Source: Bryopsis sp. KO-2023 (taxonomy: Eukaryota > Chlorophyta > Ulvophyceae > Bryopsidales > Bryopsidaceae). From it: DNA of 64,000 nucleotides. The stretch covers positions 806,001 through 870,000 of the forward strand of contig BSYQ01000008.1 in NCBI GenBank assembly GCA_030272585.1, written 5' to 3'. Positions 34,072 to 48,065 of the stretch are shown here, piece after piece (within the stretch, counting starts at the first letter, position 1; every line of letters begins with the position of its first letter). A model generated the notes under the pieces. The model had not been told where the DNA came from. It saw only the letters and a list, made by a program, of their open reading frames with translations, and did not search any database. The position numbers were made by a program, and so were the translations under genes.

Positions 34072-37000
34072 CTTTTCGGCTGTGAAGGGCTCCACCTCTC
34101 TGCTGTGGAGTTTGGAGTCGTATTCCCGCACCACAAAATCTGAGGACTGTTTTCCAGGTTCCAGGACTTTGTTTGCAAGTTCGAATGACGAAACTGAGGT
34201 GCCACCTTCCAGATTCACGTTCATGGTATCTTGGCACTCTATTTCAAAAACATTTTGGGGAAATTTTAAGGGATATCCCTGAAATGTCGTGTACACCCTC
34301 TGAAACACTCTTTCAAGTTTTTGATGTGGAAAAAATCAAAATCCACCCACTGGGGTTATTTTTTTCTGAAGCAGTATCCACCCACTAGTGGAATGATTGT
34401 CTGAAACAAAAGCGAATCATTGTCTAAAATGGGGCGCCATTAACGAAGGAAAAAAGTTCTCAAAACACTGGTTGTGAAAACATACTTACATGGAGATATT
34501 CGCCTCATTTTCTATCCATCCGTGCGCGACGCCACTACGACAGCTCCGTTGAGAATAAGGCCAGCAAGCTTCAAGTCCCAACCTATGTTGCACAAGAAAA
34601 ACAAACCAGGGAATTAAAAAACACAAAAGGGGGTCCAAAACAACAAACCCCAGCAAAATTTAAACAATATAGATATATACAAATATATGTCTATATGCAA
34701 AAAGAGAGAGAGAGAGAGATTGCCACTTTTTTTCACACTGCTTGCAAGGTGCTCTCACCGAAAGACTTGATGATTTTCTCCAACCTCATTATTCGGTACA
34801 GAGCCTCTTGCCTCAAGTAGACAAAGCACAGAGTGTCATGGGAGCAAGCAATCGCCTGGCTGCCAGTCGAATGCACACTTTCCTTCGCCCCAACTTCTTC
34901 ATTTCCAGGCAAACACTGCGCCAGAGTCTTGGACCAGTACCTCTTCAACCCCAAATCACTTTGCTTGTGTTTGTTAGAATCGCGAGGGGTTTCGGCTGTC
35001 GATCCGGTGGCTTCTGGTGCTACTCGGATCCGGGGATCCCTACAGGGAGGGGGAGGGGTGGAACTCACTTGTTCAACACATGGCAAGCTGGTTTCTGGCG
35101 GGCAGAAAACTCCATGCGGAACTGCGACATCGTTCCTGCTCAGATTCACCCCCGGCCATGCCCTGATCTGATCGAACACTTCGTCCTCATCCTAAGTACC
35201 AAACCTGATTAGCGCACAGAAAAGTTGCAACCAGCAATAAAACGACATGCGGAAGTATGGTGCATTTGAACGCAACCACAAACAATCAGCCTTCAAGTCC
35301 TACACAAACCAAAGAAAGCCTCCAAACACAAGTTTGCATATACCCTCTGTGATGGTTCTTGGCGCTGACACAGCCTGGCAAATTCTACCCCCATTACCAC
35401 AATGCATGGAATCTGGAATTCGCACAGAACAGACCTTAGGAGAGCGTTCTGCTTCACATCGTTGCAGTTTGGGGCACGAGGATTGCAGTGTGCAAAGATA
35501 TCACAGGTCGAGACTGTGTGGGCATTGAACAACCAAGAACAGAGGTCGGGGGGTCACGAGAATGAGAAATCAGAAGGGGGGAAATTTAGACATGACGAAT
35601 TATGATCGATGGGGACTGGGTAGCGGGGTTGAGATTCTTATCGAGTTTGGCATGTCGCCAACTCTCTGTTTTGTTCACCTTGTATTGTTGTTTATTTCCT
35701 CTACGAAAGGAAGAAGCTTTTTTTTGCATGTAAATGGACAAAATTTGAGAAGAAAGTGCTACACATTGTACATGATAATCAGCCACAAAAGCCAAACTGA
35801 AAAAAGGTGAGAAGAAAAACCATACCTGTCAACTCCGGATGTCGCAAGCAGAAGCACTGGTGAAAGATCAACACAGTGCACAGGAATATCATCCATTCTG
35901 TCCAATACAGCACGTGCCAGCAGCTTCACTCCATTGTTACTACTCCGACAAAGCATAACCGGGCTGTCCTGCACAACCTTGCCATCACCCCCTGGAAACT
36001 TGAATTCTCGATCGAATCAACCAGGCCGTCTCAATGCAGCGTCCAAACTGTCCACATTGTTGAAAGTTCAATCAGAAATTGGAATTGAAATTTCACCACG
36101 AATCAGGATATCAGAAAACTATTGGGAGCTTCCCCCTTCCAGACTACCATCATGCAAATGCATGCAAGAACAAGGGAAGAGAAGAGAAGTATCCCAAACA
36201 AAGCTCAAAACAAGCCCAAAACAGTCCCCCCATCCCCCCTCACCCTTCCCTTCATGCTGGCACCAGTTGCAAGTAACTTTTTCTATGGAAGGATTTCCCC
36301 CTTCCAGACTACCATCGCGCGAGTGCATTACAATAACAAGGGGAGACAAGAGAAGTATCCGAGATAAAGACCAAGCACAACATAGTCCCCCCTCACCCTT
36401 CCCTCCAGTCGCAAGCAACCGCGGGCCCGCAGCTGCATTTCGAACGTCCGCAACCCCAGCGCGCTCCGCCGTCCGCTGTTCGCGCTCCGTCGTTCCCGCA
36501 CGCCCCACCGCCCTCCCGCGCGGTGCGCGACCTCGGCAGGGGGGAAATGGGGGAAACGATGACGATCGGGCGTTACGGGTCCTCTCGCGCGCCCGAAGGG
36601 ACTTCGACTGCAGGCGATGGGACGGCGACTGATCACGCTTTTCGGGTGGATGGCGAGGGGACGATGGGACTTGCCACACACGTCAGGCGTGATTAATCAC
36701 GCCTCATCCCTCCCCCAAGCGTGATCAGCCCCCCGCTATATAGTGGGTAAAATGGGGTGGTTAACGCTGGTCTGGAACGATGTTAACACCCGCCGTTGAT
36801 CGCATCATCAACGCGTGAGCGTCGGACTCACTCTCGATTCGAGTCTTTTCACAAGAATCTGGCAACCCGACGGGCGACGCCACCCGAAGAGAGGCGCGGC
36901 TTTTCCGCTCAGCAGTTTCTCCCGACGCGCGACAGAGTGGGTCGGGGTCCATCCTGTAACAGCGAAGTCGTGGCCGAAACTGCGTCAGGATGGACCCCCC

Positions 37001-40000
37001 TGCCGTGCGACGCATAACAGGAAAAAAATGGCGCTTCGGTTTCGGGCAGCCGACCTCACCAGGTCGTGCTTGGAAGCAACCAGGATGCCAAAGTGTGCTT
37101 GGGTTGCTTGGGTTTTTTTCGATTCCTGGTTCAGCCTTTTGAATTCATAGCTCTTTGCTGGTGGATAATTCGGGTGCATCGCAAAAACATTCAGTGCGTG
37201 CAAGTGCACCAGTTGCAGCCCCTCTTGCACGCAAGTGCATCGCTTGCAGCCCCAGTCGTCGTATCATATCAATCTTGAACGCCTTGCAACTCTCGTGCCT
37301 TGTGGTCAATGTGGTTTATTTCAAGCGAAAAGGGGGTAAGTCGGGGACGCGGTTCCAGGACGACGGAGGGCTGCCGTTCTCTCCGAGTGTTAAGCTTTGG
37401 TGGGGCTGGGAGAAGTGAATTACAAAGAAATACCGACGGCCGACTCGCCAAAGGTCGATAACGAGGGAATAAATTCCTTGGACGACGTCTACTCTTTTAG
37501 ATACGTCGACAGCAGTGGGGGAGTTTCGCTGGGTCGGTACGTTCGTTGTGAGATTGTCCAAACGTCCTGAGGTGAATCGTCAAAACAGAGGAACTCACTT
37601 GATTCTGATTTCCACCTCCAGCACTGGGAGCATCTTAATTTTGTGTGCTTTGTTTTTTCCACAGACTCTGAGAAATTAGGAGGAAATATCATAAACCCAT
37701 TTGCAAGAGCAAAATTCTCGTTGGATCATTGTGGCCCATGGTGAGCTTCTTTTTTTTTGCAGATTAGAAAAAAACACAGTCCTCCCACTTTTTAGCTCTC
37801 ATGCAGCTGCGATTCTCATTTTCATCACAGTGTATCTTAAACAAAGTGCAGTTCATCTTTTTCACGGACTGTGGAAACGATCAGAGCGATGACCTGTATC
37901 ACTCACTTAAAGGGTAAACAGGCAACCTAAGGAATGCTAACTGATATCTTGGCCTGAAGGTCCCAAGAATTAATTTGACCCTTGGCGGCCATTCTCATGC
38001 CATGTGTGCATGTTGGTGGATCCAGCTAGACGATTGCTGACAAAATTTTGAAGAAGAGTTAGGTGTGGGATGATTTGCTTCGTTCTTACCTTACAGTTGG
38101 TTGGGGTAAAAGATAGCGCAATGGTCGACCTGCTTATTGTGCACAAACAATTATGCATGGTTCTGGTAGGATGAACAGGCTCTGCCTGCACCAGTGGTAG
38201 ACACAGTCTCATGAGTCTCATGATCATGTCTAACTCGTTTGGAGGAAAACATCGGTGGGCATCCAACAGGAACAACGAGGAAGTCAAAAACTCTGCCCAC
38301 CACTCGTTGTAGGGTCATGGCGGGCACAGGTTCAGTTAATAGTCTGGTTGTACGAGACTGAGAGTTCTAGGTATACCTACGTAGTCTGGGTGTTTTCTCT
38401 CTGGCTTGCGAGAACGTTTTCCCTTGTAATTCCGTGCGATTTGGTCCACCATTCCCCTGAGATGATCCACCATCACCAGCCACTTTATCCCTCGTCATGC
38501 GTTCCCCATCCTACGTATAATTGGGTCTGTTTTTGCCATCCCCTGAATTCCTCTAATCATCACTGATTGGTGTTGACGCTGGTGCTGTATTTCCAGCAGC
38601 TTGAATCCCACTGCAGTGTCGTGCAGCCGTTGTGTAATGATCGCTTCACTGTAAGAAATGGGTCGTCCAAGCGCGACTTGGTGTGGTGGGCTGAAAGGTT
38701 TTGTGGTGTCGAATCTTTTGGTGGGGCTTCTCTCACCTGAACACATGGCACACCTTTCTGGCGTTACGATGAAATCCTTAATCCACCCAGTTCCATCATC
38801 ACCATCGTGTTGCGCATCTATTCTGCCTAGAAAACCCCACTGTTTCTACCTTTCCTTCATTAATCGATCTCTGAGAGGGGCGGGTGCTGGGTCAATTGGC
38901 AAGTGCAGACACACAGCCAACATAACTTGCGTTTCGAGCCACTTGTGTTTCTTTCGTCGTTCTTCTTGAGGCTGACTTTCGACCCAGTTTGCCCGAGCTC
39001 CTGTGAGGAAAAAAAAAGAATAGCACGATGGCAAAGATTGTGCTGCGGCACTTCCTTCCGTGACGGTAATTAACCCACGATCGACCTCGGGGGTATGTGG
39101 ACACTTCTTTCGCATATCGGTGCTTGATTGGGGAGGCGGCTGGAGGCGGTGGTTTGAGAAGTGGCAAAGGAGGCGGCGGCTGGTGGTGGAGGAGGTGGCT
39201 GAGGAGTCTGGTGATCTTTAATACGTAAACATATATATTCTGTGTGAGTGCTTTGCTCGATGCCAAAAAATGAAGAAAACCAGTGTGCCTGCGTGTGCTG
39301 GTTTTTTTCCTCTGTGAGCTAAACTACTCTGATATATCCCCGCGATACCACTTCTACAAGCAGCCGGGGTTGTCGGTTACAAACACACGGCAAGTCTCTG
39401 TCTATCCCACAGTCAGGTAGACAGAGGGCATAGAGCACACAGCAGGTGCCTCTTTTTTGCCTGGCCCCATCAGTTCGAGGTTAATGCCAAGCAGACAAGC
39501 TCACTTTCTCTCTTTGTCCATTCGATAGGGTGTGTATGGGGGGTTTACATTTACCACTACCATACCAGCACGAAGGATACCTAGGATGAAATCCAAGGTT
39601 GGGCACTTGCCAATGGGAACAAGAAGATGCGCAACATTGATATTGACTGCACACAAAACATCGTCCCACACAAATACCAAATGAGTTCTTCAATCACAAT
39701 CGATTTGACTGTGCTGGCACTTGCATTCGTATCGAATTGTTGTGTATTTGTGATTTCCCAACACGAATACTCGACAATTCTGAACCCCACCTCTGGGCAG
39801 TTGTGTTGCTCTTCGTACACATATAAATCTTACAAACCATGGAGGCAATTCCAAAATACATTTCCAACTGAAACCGAGAAAAGCAATAGAATACCTCTCC
39901 CATCAATCGACACACACTACACTTGTTTGAGTTTGAAACAGAGTTCCTGTGTCCGACCGCAGCAACTTTGCTTTCAAAAGGCAGAAGGGACGCTGGAACA

Positions 40001-42960
40001 ACAAGAAAGGCAGCGGCTGCAGGTGTTTGCACCATGATGCCACAACCAGGAGGCAACTGTTGGCATGCGGTGCGTTCTGCACCGCTCCAAAAACACAGGC
40101 AGCAAGGAAAATTGTGAAAGAGAAGAAAACAATTTATCGCTGCGTCGTTTTGGATTGTTGACTTTGATAGGAATCATAAATATTGAAGTCATTGCACAGA
40201 GGTGCTGAGGAAGGGGACAGGATTGGATGGAAAGAAGTTGCATCGGAATCTGTTGCAGCGCAAAAACAACCGTGCACAAAAAACAGACTTCTTTGGTTCA
40301 CCAAGTTTTTTAATTGTGAGAGAGGAGTTATGTTTGTTTTTGCCCAGCATGCTGAAAATAGAAATAAACTTCGTAGTGGATGACAATGTCCTAAGCAAAG
40401 AGGGATTGTATTCTTTGACACGACTCTTAACACTGGCATTGGCTGGATCAAGTACATGACAATGACCACCAGATGTGAGGCCTCACAGAATCGGGTTTGC
40501 TGATCACTGTTGAATCAAGACTGAAGTGCTGCATATCTCGAAGATAAACAAAGTTGCTGCAGGCAATCCACCACGCCTTGACAAATGTCTCACATCGCCT
40601 CCTGACCACCGATCTTCCACCCTTATTGCACAATCCAGAAATCCACATATACGTTGTGCACATGTGCCCCCCCCCCCCCTCCCCCCCCAAAAAAAAGCAA
40701 AAAAAATTATCTGTAATTTGCCGACACTGATTCTCGCCAATGCCTAAACGTCGGTATACGAATCCATTGTTTGTGGTGCGTCCTGACCATCCGGTGCAGC
40801 CGATTGACCTTAATCAAAAATAGATATCCACAAATAATTATTTGGACATGTGAAGGTATAGTGTGGAGGTAGTACATCCTCAAATCTTGAGCAAAGTGGA
40901 ATGAGGGGGATGTGGTAGCAGTGCTCACGAAGTTTTGGGCTCAGCTCACCTGGTCTCTTCTTCGTCAGAAAATTAAGACAATAATTGCCATTGCCAAATT
41001 AGCAATAGCTGGAAGTCTCCTGCTCGAACGGGAAGTCATTGCTTTGAATATTCCTCCCACCCCCTTGGAACAACATCAATACATTTTAGTGCGCAACCAG
41101 CGGTGAGACTTGCGAATGATCATAAACTTCTCATAAATCATAATCTGCACCCCTTTTCCTCAGCCTTGTCTACGTGCTGCTGTTCAGCAGTGCACCATTC
41201 GTGGACGCCCCTGAAATCACCCAGCCATCATTTACAGTTGCACAGGTTACAGGTCATTTACAGTTCCATCAGCCCCCCCAATGCCCCCGAATACTCAGAC
41301 TCAAATAATCTCTCTTCTCCCATAAATTTTCAATTCGTTCTCTCGGGTATTCCGACAATGACAGCATGTCTCTCATGAATGTGACAGGCAAACTATCCAT
41401 CCTGGATGACAACAATCCTTCATGCTAGAAACCCCCATCCCTGAAATTGCTGGAAAGAAACACAGGCCCACTGTCTCATGGGCCAATGCCAGAGATTGCA
41501 TCGCCGTTCTCTTCCTCATAGCTCTCTCTTCCACTCTCCACAGAAGTGATAAATATCAAAACCATCCCGGCCTCCAGGAAGGGGTGGGGAGGTACACGAT
41601 GATTTAACAACTCCTTACCGTGCTACTGGTCGAACTAATCTGGTTCCATCAGGCATGAGCGCCATAAAATCTTCTTCATCCCCCACCAAATCATGCACTT
41701 CCTCCCTCTCCATAACTTCTCCATGTTTGGTTTTCACGCACATCAGGTCCAATGCATGAACCTGGCACATATTCATAAAGGTCTTTCAAAGTCTATCAAG
41801 GCATGTCAAAAAACCACCTGGTGTGAATCCTACAGAAGTCTACGGTCATTCATGAGTCCAGATGCCAGGAGATCAGGAATGAAGGTTTTGATACCAGAAA
41901 AATACACACAGGTAATAATGTGTGGCAAAATTGATCTTGATGTGGAGGAGCCCCAAGACGCAGTGGAAGAACAATTGACGGTTCCCCATTTGTTCAAATT
42001 AAATTTAGGTCAATAGGAGCCCTCCGCAAAAGAAAAAAAAGGCGCACACAGACATACGAAAAGCAAACGAAGTCTGCTGCTCATTCCTGACGGAACACCT
42101 ATGCAAGGGAGAGCCTTTTATACATGTGTAAATGAGGCAACCCGAAAAAAAAAAACAAGAAAATCAACAGATTTGGAGTCCACTTCTGGGATTGTCCTGA
42201 TGCAAGGAATGCTAAGTTCATTTTTGTACATACATATATACTTTTTTTAAGGAAAGCTGGATGGCTAACAAAAAAGAGCTCATCATGCAGTCTACCCTTG
42301 AGGCATGTGCAAAGTGTTGCAGCGGTGGCTCGTTGGAATTATCAAAATTGATCACGGAAAATCGGTCCCTTGTCCATCGCAATGTAGCATTCTGAACCCA
42401 CACTTCCGACCCGCCCCTTGTCAGAGGCATCCGACCCTAAGCAAAGCCAACACCTATCGACGGGGTTTTTTGGGCTCCTAAAATCGTTTCTGTCCTTCAT
42501 AGATGCCAGCTCCACTCTCAGGTCACATCCGAACCGTTGAGTTCTCTGCCAGCTTGCCGCATCGCCTCCACCAACTCGAATTGTCCGAATGCCCAAGAAT
42601 TGATTTTTCCTTCAGCATTAGTCCCTCTGTAGATGCTCGTGACCTGTGGAGATTATTCTTTTTCAGTTTTTTACAGAGGAGAAATAAAAGGAAAAAAGAG
42701 TTGAAATAGACATAAATGCTACCTCTCCTACACTAGGAACGTGGTCTTTCACATCATTTTTCTTCATGGAGAGTATCAAGCTGCTCACGAAGCAAGTTTT
42801 CCTCCGGTCTTTCACAACACCGGGTGTTCCCCGGCTTGGCTACACTGTTTTCAGCCTCTTGCTTTGCTGCCATTCCCAGGTCTCCTGACCATCCTGCAAA
42901 AACACTAGAGTATTGTGAATCAGTGAATTTAATCTTTGTACTGGTGGCCAGTCCTCCTAC
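34072..42960 (-). CDS. Minus-strand exon series, lower part of a very large gene or of several genes
   Basis: Segments with coding character and usable splice sites, from high to low coordinates: about 42765-42895 (WSGDLGMAAKQEAENSV), 40300-40470 and 40560-40640, 39960-40110, 38850-39003 (ANWVESQPQEERRKKHKW), 38755-38830 (DGTGWIKDFIVTPERC), 35827-35994 (VQDSPVMLCRSSNNGVKLL), 35345-35520, 34759-35191 (ending YLRQEALYRIMRLEKIIKSF) and 34072-34278 (FPQNVFEIECQDTMNVNLEG). The exons at 34072-34278, 34759-35191 and 35827-35994 have good acceptors and donors. Intron phases were not closed throughout, so gene number and order are uncertain. No domain can be named here; membership of the same gene as 42.9-47.4 kb is inference from strand and spacing. 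Confidence 0.3.
36430..36920. repeat. GC-rich island with TATATAGTGGG and a 20-bp palindrome
   Basis: Very CG-rich DNA ending in a perfect palindrome at 36685-36704 (AGGCGTGATTAATCACGCCT) and the word TATATAGTGGG at 36737-36747. Islands at about 29.0-29.3 and 49.2-49.5 kb carry the same word in similar GC-rich context. It interrupts the minus-strand exon series, as an inserted element in an intron would. Confidence 0.5.
36685..36704. repeat. 20-bp perfect palindrome in GC island
   Basis: AGGCGTGATTAATCACGCCT has two GGCGTGAT half-sites with no spacer. Close variants of the half-site (GATCACGC) recur around it and near 29.1 kb. Confidence 0.7.
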
Positions 42961-45900
42961 AAAGAAAAACATATTTATATATATTTATATTTAGTCGGTA
43001 TGTGCGTTTTGACTATTTGATTTTTAAGTCGCTGCCGATCAATGTGACGATCGAAGGAAAGCTCAAATGTGAATTTGAACCAAAGGGTGAGATGAAATGG
43101 TACTAAGGAAAGAGTGCAAACAGGAAAAAAAAAATGAGAAAGAGGTTGGGGAGGGGAAAAGAAAGACTGGATCAACAACGAGAGAGCACACTTGGGCAGC
43201 TGGCTAGAGGAGGGTGAAAGGGGGGGCAACAGCCTACATGAAGTCTTGACTCTAATTGTCAGACAAACCAGCCCTGGACTTATATCCCAATCCTCGCATT
43301 CCACCAGACATTTTTCCCCACCAGTTTCACCCAGCTGAGATCTGTGTCCAACAACCTGCATCCTACCCATGAAATCTACTCCACTACCTCCTCCCCCAAA
43401 GTTCTGAATGTTTTCAGTTGGGGGTTGACTGATGGGATGAGTGGGCTGCCACAAGGCACAATCATCACGCACAGGTTGGGGGAAGGTTCAATCAGACTGG
43501 GCTGAATGCTTTGCCCAAAACAAATGTGCACCTTGATTTGCTGAAGGAGGAGGCATGAGATTCTGAGCAGCCGGCAGGGTGGACAGCCCTTGCATCATTG
43601 CAGGAAATTGCAGAGGGCTGGCATGCCGGACATGCGTAGGTCATAGACCGAAGATCGATTTGCTCATGCCGAAACCAACATGGTCTTTTTCACTCCGCAC
43701 CGCTCCCATCTCTGTCTCCTATTCAAAATATATTCTTTTCAGGTGAAGTAAGAAAGACTGCGCTATCGTTGGCATTCACCACCATCCACGTAAAATTCCA
43801 AATATCAACACGAAGGGTTTTGACAGGCCCACTGCATTGAGACTACGCTGATTTCGACAGAACAAGATTGATTGACAGCTAATACAGGATGATCCCAAAC
43901 CTCCTTCTCGGAACTAACCTCAGTTTCTAAGGATCCTTTTTGGTTTCTCGAAGTTTATTGACAGGAAGGGAAGTCCATGAATATGGTGGCAGCATGTGCA
44001 ACATTCCAGGGTCCACATCGGCCGCCAATGTCGTTTGCAAGGCAATGAAGGGCTTCTGTTTCGGAAAGCCCAGAGGAGACAGAGAAATGAATTGAGTGAC
44101 GTAGGGGGGCCTTCATCCCAACAGGAACCGGCAGCCAATTTCCCTCCACGATGAAAATCAGCCAAAACTCTAGACTGCATAGCAGCTCTTGGAGCACGCC
44201 CACTGTCCCCTCAATGCAAGTCTGACAGGCCCTGCATTGACAAGCAAACGCCATCCACAAATTTGGTTTAGTCAGACACAAATTTTTCAAAAATGTGAAT
44301 GTACATGATGAAAGCTTTGAGTTGTGACGTTCTACTTGAAGAAGCGTTCTACTTGAAGAAGCGTAGACCTGTGGTTTTCGGCATCGATGGTCGGATGAAA
44401 CCCACGTTCCACCAGGTCTTGCAGCACCACGCCATCCTCAGGAACGGCCCTACTCCATCTGTACCAGGTTTTCCCTTCAATACCAGGCCTTACTTGCAGC
44501 TGCGAATGTCCATGAGACGGAATTTGGGGAAGAGGGGAGCTCGAGGCAAAACGATGCTAACATTACTGGAGTGGCCCTAAAGAGACATGCACACACTGAA
44601 CCTCTTTTTCTCACAGTTCGAAAACACCTGTTGAAGTCAAAAGGTCTGGCATCCACTGGTATTCTCACGGAACAATGCTCTTCTCTCAGATTGACCCAAC
44701 GCTTCCCAAAAGAAATTCTTTTCAGCCTTGTCAACCTTCTTTCCATGTCAGCATGTGCATTCTGGATCGTTAATCGGGCAGGGTTCATCTCTGTGTTTAC
44801 CTTAGCTCAACAAACTCAGGTCTATCCACAGATTTCTTCCTTTGTCGACGAAACCATTTCCTTCGAATCCATCAGTCCTTGCTTTTTCGAGGGGGGGGGG
44901 GGGGTATTTCATCACCTTGAAATTGGTGGCATAACACCACACTTCTGAATCGACGTGTCCGGTGACTTCGACTTCCCATGGCCCCACGCATTCCCAACCA
45001 GGGGGCGAAAGAATATCAGGAAAATTATCAGAGTTGCGATGGCCTGTGCTTTTCAGGCTGAATCGTTTTCAATCCGTGATGAGCAGACACTTGTGGGAAA
45101 ACGACCACATCGGTGACCGTCGCTTGCTCTCGTACACCTTTGTTAAAAACCAGCATATTTGCTTTGTCAATGTCTATCAGACAACCGAATGCACCCAAAG
45201 AGCTCATCGAATCCATCCTTTCCATTTTATCGTTATCCGAGCGTTCGTTCACATAAAATAAATAGACAGAAATTCGGCCTCCTTGCAAAGGGAAAACCGC
45301 CTGAGAAAGGGCATAAAAGAAAAACAGTCAACAGCAAAACGATGATGCATGGGTGCAAAATTCGAATTAGAAAGGTTGATTTGTTCCTTCGGACTTGCAG
45401 CCAATCACACCATTAGACTTGTCCTGGTCGAGTTGGAAAACGCACACAGGCTTCTAACGACTTCTTCAACAGTACATTTTCGATAGCCAGACTCCAGCAC
45501 AATGCCTCGCCCCACGTTCACAGCCACCACCAGAGATGATTGATCGAATCCCAACATAGACCCTGCTCCATACTTTCTACCCTGTTGCGCCCCAGCGCTG
45601 GGCACAGGGACCCAGCTATCATTTTCACACCCCTCAGTTTCACACCCCTCTCTCCTGATAAAAGAAAACACACTGGGATGGTTTCGTCGACATTCCAGTG
45701 CTTCGGTGTACTGTATTATACAAGAGTGAAGTTTGATAGGCTCCTGCTTTGTTTTGACAAGCTTCCATCAAGGACTCAGCATTTCATCGGCTTGAAAGAT
45801 ATTTGAAAAATCGGGTAAAACTAAAAAGCGGATTACTTGCAGTAATTGCTCACACAGGGGATCCTACCCCACAAGCACACCCACAACTATTCTTCCGCTA

Positions 45901-47400
45901 GACCACCTTGGTGCGCATTGCTTGCACAATTTTTTGTGAATAATGGTTTGGACCCCTCCAGGTGGAACTCGACAGTCACCGAGCCCAGCTCTCTGTTTGC
46001 AGAATCCACCATCTTCACGACAAGTTCTTGTAGAGGGTCTGCAGCGGCGTTTGTTAATGCAATCTGGCCTGTGGCAACTTGTCCCCTTGGGCAATACGGG
46101 TGATTTTCGTTGTGTGAAAATACGTTATCACACAACGAGGTCACAACATTGCAGCCTCCTCGCTGATTGACCCACTGACGTTTTTTTCAGGAAGACCTGA
46201 GAAAACAGATGCCATTCAAGCCGCTGGTCAAAAACAATGCTCCCACCTGGCACATGCACCAACACAACCAAGCTATTTCCATGCTGAAAAGTTAACCTTA
46301 CCACTCCAGATCTTCCAAGACAAGTCATATTCTTGTCTCCTGACTGCAGGGCTGCCACCAATTATATATCATTATATTATATTATTATTATTTGCATGTT
46401 TCCACCAAGGAGCTCAGCCAGATTTTATTCAAAGACGGCCCACTCTTCCAAAAAGCAATCCAAACAAATTCACCTTGTGTAAAAATGGCCATAGCAGCCA
46501 ACGTTCTGCCCCCTTCCTCGGGCTTCCAGGCGGGTTGCTCAACAGGTCTGGCACCAGGGATTTTTCCATTATCAATTCCCCATGCGCTTCCATCATGTTA
46601 ACATCCGATTCGATTTCATCTCGTATATTTTCTGACCCAGGTGTTGTTTTCTCCAGCCTCGTCATATCAACCGGCAACTGTTGCTAGGCCGATCCCACTC
46701 TCACACATCCATTTCAGTCTTTGGCGGTGTAATACTCTCAACCCCCCTTGCTCCCGGTTGGAGAATATCGGCCGGACATGGATCGAATGCTCTTTAAATC
46801 TTCACACACTTTCCCCCCTTGAACATGACTCTCACAAGCTGCCCCACGATGCCTCGACCAATTCATGGTCAGAGTTTGGCTGATGTTCAATTCAGATTCC
46901 TACTATCGATAGGCTGGGGCTCTTGGGCGAGTCCATCCATCGAAAGAGTCGCACAAAATTAAACCCCCTACCTCAACCCCCCCTTTTTTTTCCTCATTTC
47001 ATTTTTTTTTCTTACCTCTATCGTGATCACCGCCACTTGGATAGCAAGGTGCCCGATGCGGATCCTCACATTCTCCCTTACGTCGTAGAGCTGGGCCCGC
47101 CGATTGCTCGGGTGCCGCCCTAATATCTCCATGATCCTTGAATAAATGTTGCTTGTGAATGCTTTCCTCGACGACTGCCCCCTCCTCTCATCCACCCACC
47201 TCTCGAGTTCCTTCTCTGTCCGAAGCAACCTCCTACACGATTTTGATAGACAAAAAAACAAAACAAAGAAAAAACAGTCCCATTCAGTCCATTCCATCTC
47301 TATGCCCTTCTTGTTTGAAAATTCTGTGATGATAGATGAGCCTCGGTAGGCCAAATAAAACCCTTCCAAAAGGAGTGGTTCAAATTTCCTTTCTTGCACA
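42960..47400 (-). CDS. Exon series resembling a VPS13-type lipid-transfer protein
   Basis: Exon-like segments, high to low: about 47330-47400 (KFEPLLLEGFYLAYRG), 47016-47232 (WVDERRGQSSRKAF, then DVRENVRIRIGHLAIQVAV), 46490-46690, 45885-46130 (QELVVKMVDSANRELGSVTV), 45420-45650 (SWVPVPSAGAQQGRKYG), about 45150-45275 (RISVYLFYVNERSDNDK), about 44918-45045 (PPGWECVGPWEVEVTG, then VWCYATNF), 44600-44740 (CSVRIPVDARPFDFN) and 43990-44180 (GNWLPVPVGMKAPLRHSI). The PGWE...W-x-YATNF pattern is like DysF/VPS13 proteins, and IPV/WLPVPVGM stretches recall the VPS13 SHR-binding region. VPS13 proteins bridge membranes and move lipids in bulk. This is an inference from short motifs; another large multi-domain protein is possible and the exon chain is incomplete. 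Confidence 0.4.
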
Positions 47401-47619
47401 ATCCCGCGATGAAGTTGGAAAGCAGAAAGGTCGAAGGAAAGGGCTGTGCATTTGTGTGTGAGAGAGAGTGTGTGTGTGTGTGATTTTTTTTTCTTTTTTC
47501 TTTTTCTGGGTGGGCACATACATCAAACCACAAAGAAGAAGGGTACACATGGCAGAAGGGCAGAAAAAAAGGCAGCCTGCAGTTCCCTGAAACATGAAAC
47601 CAAAGGGCCTCTGGACATG

Positions 47620-48030
47620 TCAAGGGGGGGGAGGGGGGGGGGGGACAACAAGAACAAGGGCAACAGGGGAGGTCTCCTCAACTTTCGAACCCGCGCAAGC
47701 ACTCACGCCGGGCTCCCGTCCGCCGGGTCGACGCGCGACTGCGTCCTCGCCGCCGTCGCCATCGCTCGCCGCCCTGCTCGCTTCGATGTCCCTTCCCTTC
47801 GCGTCCTTTGCCGGGCGGTCGGTCTCGCTCAACGAGCCAGCGAGCGGGGGCGCCTCGCCCGTTCCTCCACCACGGGGACAAAGTCGCTCTGCCAGACGAT
47901 GTACCACACTGTACCGCGCGGTGCCAGCGCGGCGTGTGACGGAGCTAGAAAGAACATGGCAGATGTACTGCCATCAGATGTAATGATTATTCCGATGATA
48001 ATTCGGAAGAATGGAATTGCCAACTCACAC
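47620..48030. other. GC-rich stretch with G-run
   Basis: A poly-G tract (about 47624-47642) is followed by CG-rich DNA open in several frames on both strands. Such openness is expected from base composition and is not evidence for a gene. It may be the promoter CpG-type region of the minus-strand gene to the left or part of an element. Confidence 0.3.
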
Positions 48031-48065
48031 TGATAAACAGTCGTATTTTACGCTGCTCTATGTGA

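Noticed and set aside
34695-34730. GA dinucleotide run and other microsatellites (TTTA near 58322, GT near 8340)
   Set aside because: Ordinary simple repeats with no further structure.
42975-43472. 165-codon minus-strand frame
   Set aside because: Low complexity (Ser/Pro/Phe runs), with no splice logic or motif.
47446-48033. Long open frames on both strands in the GC-rich stretch
   Set aside because: High GC lowers stop frequency; Arg/Ala-rich translations with no motif or splice partners.
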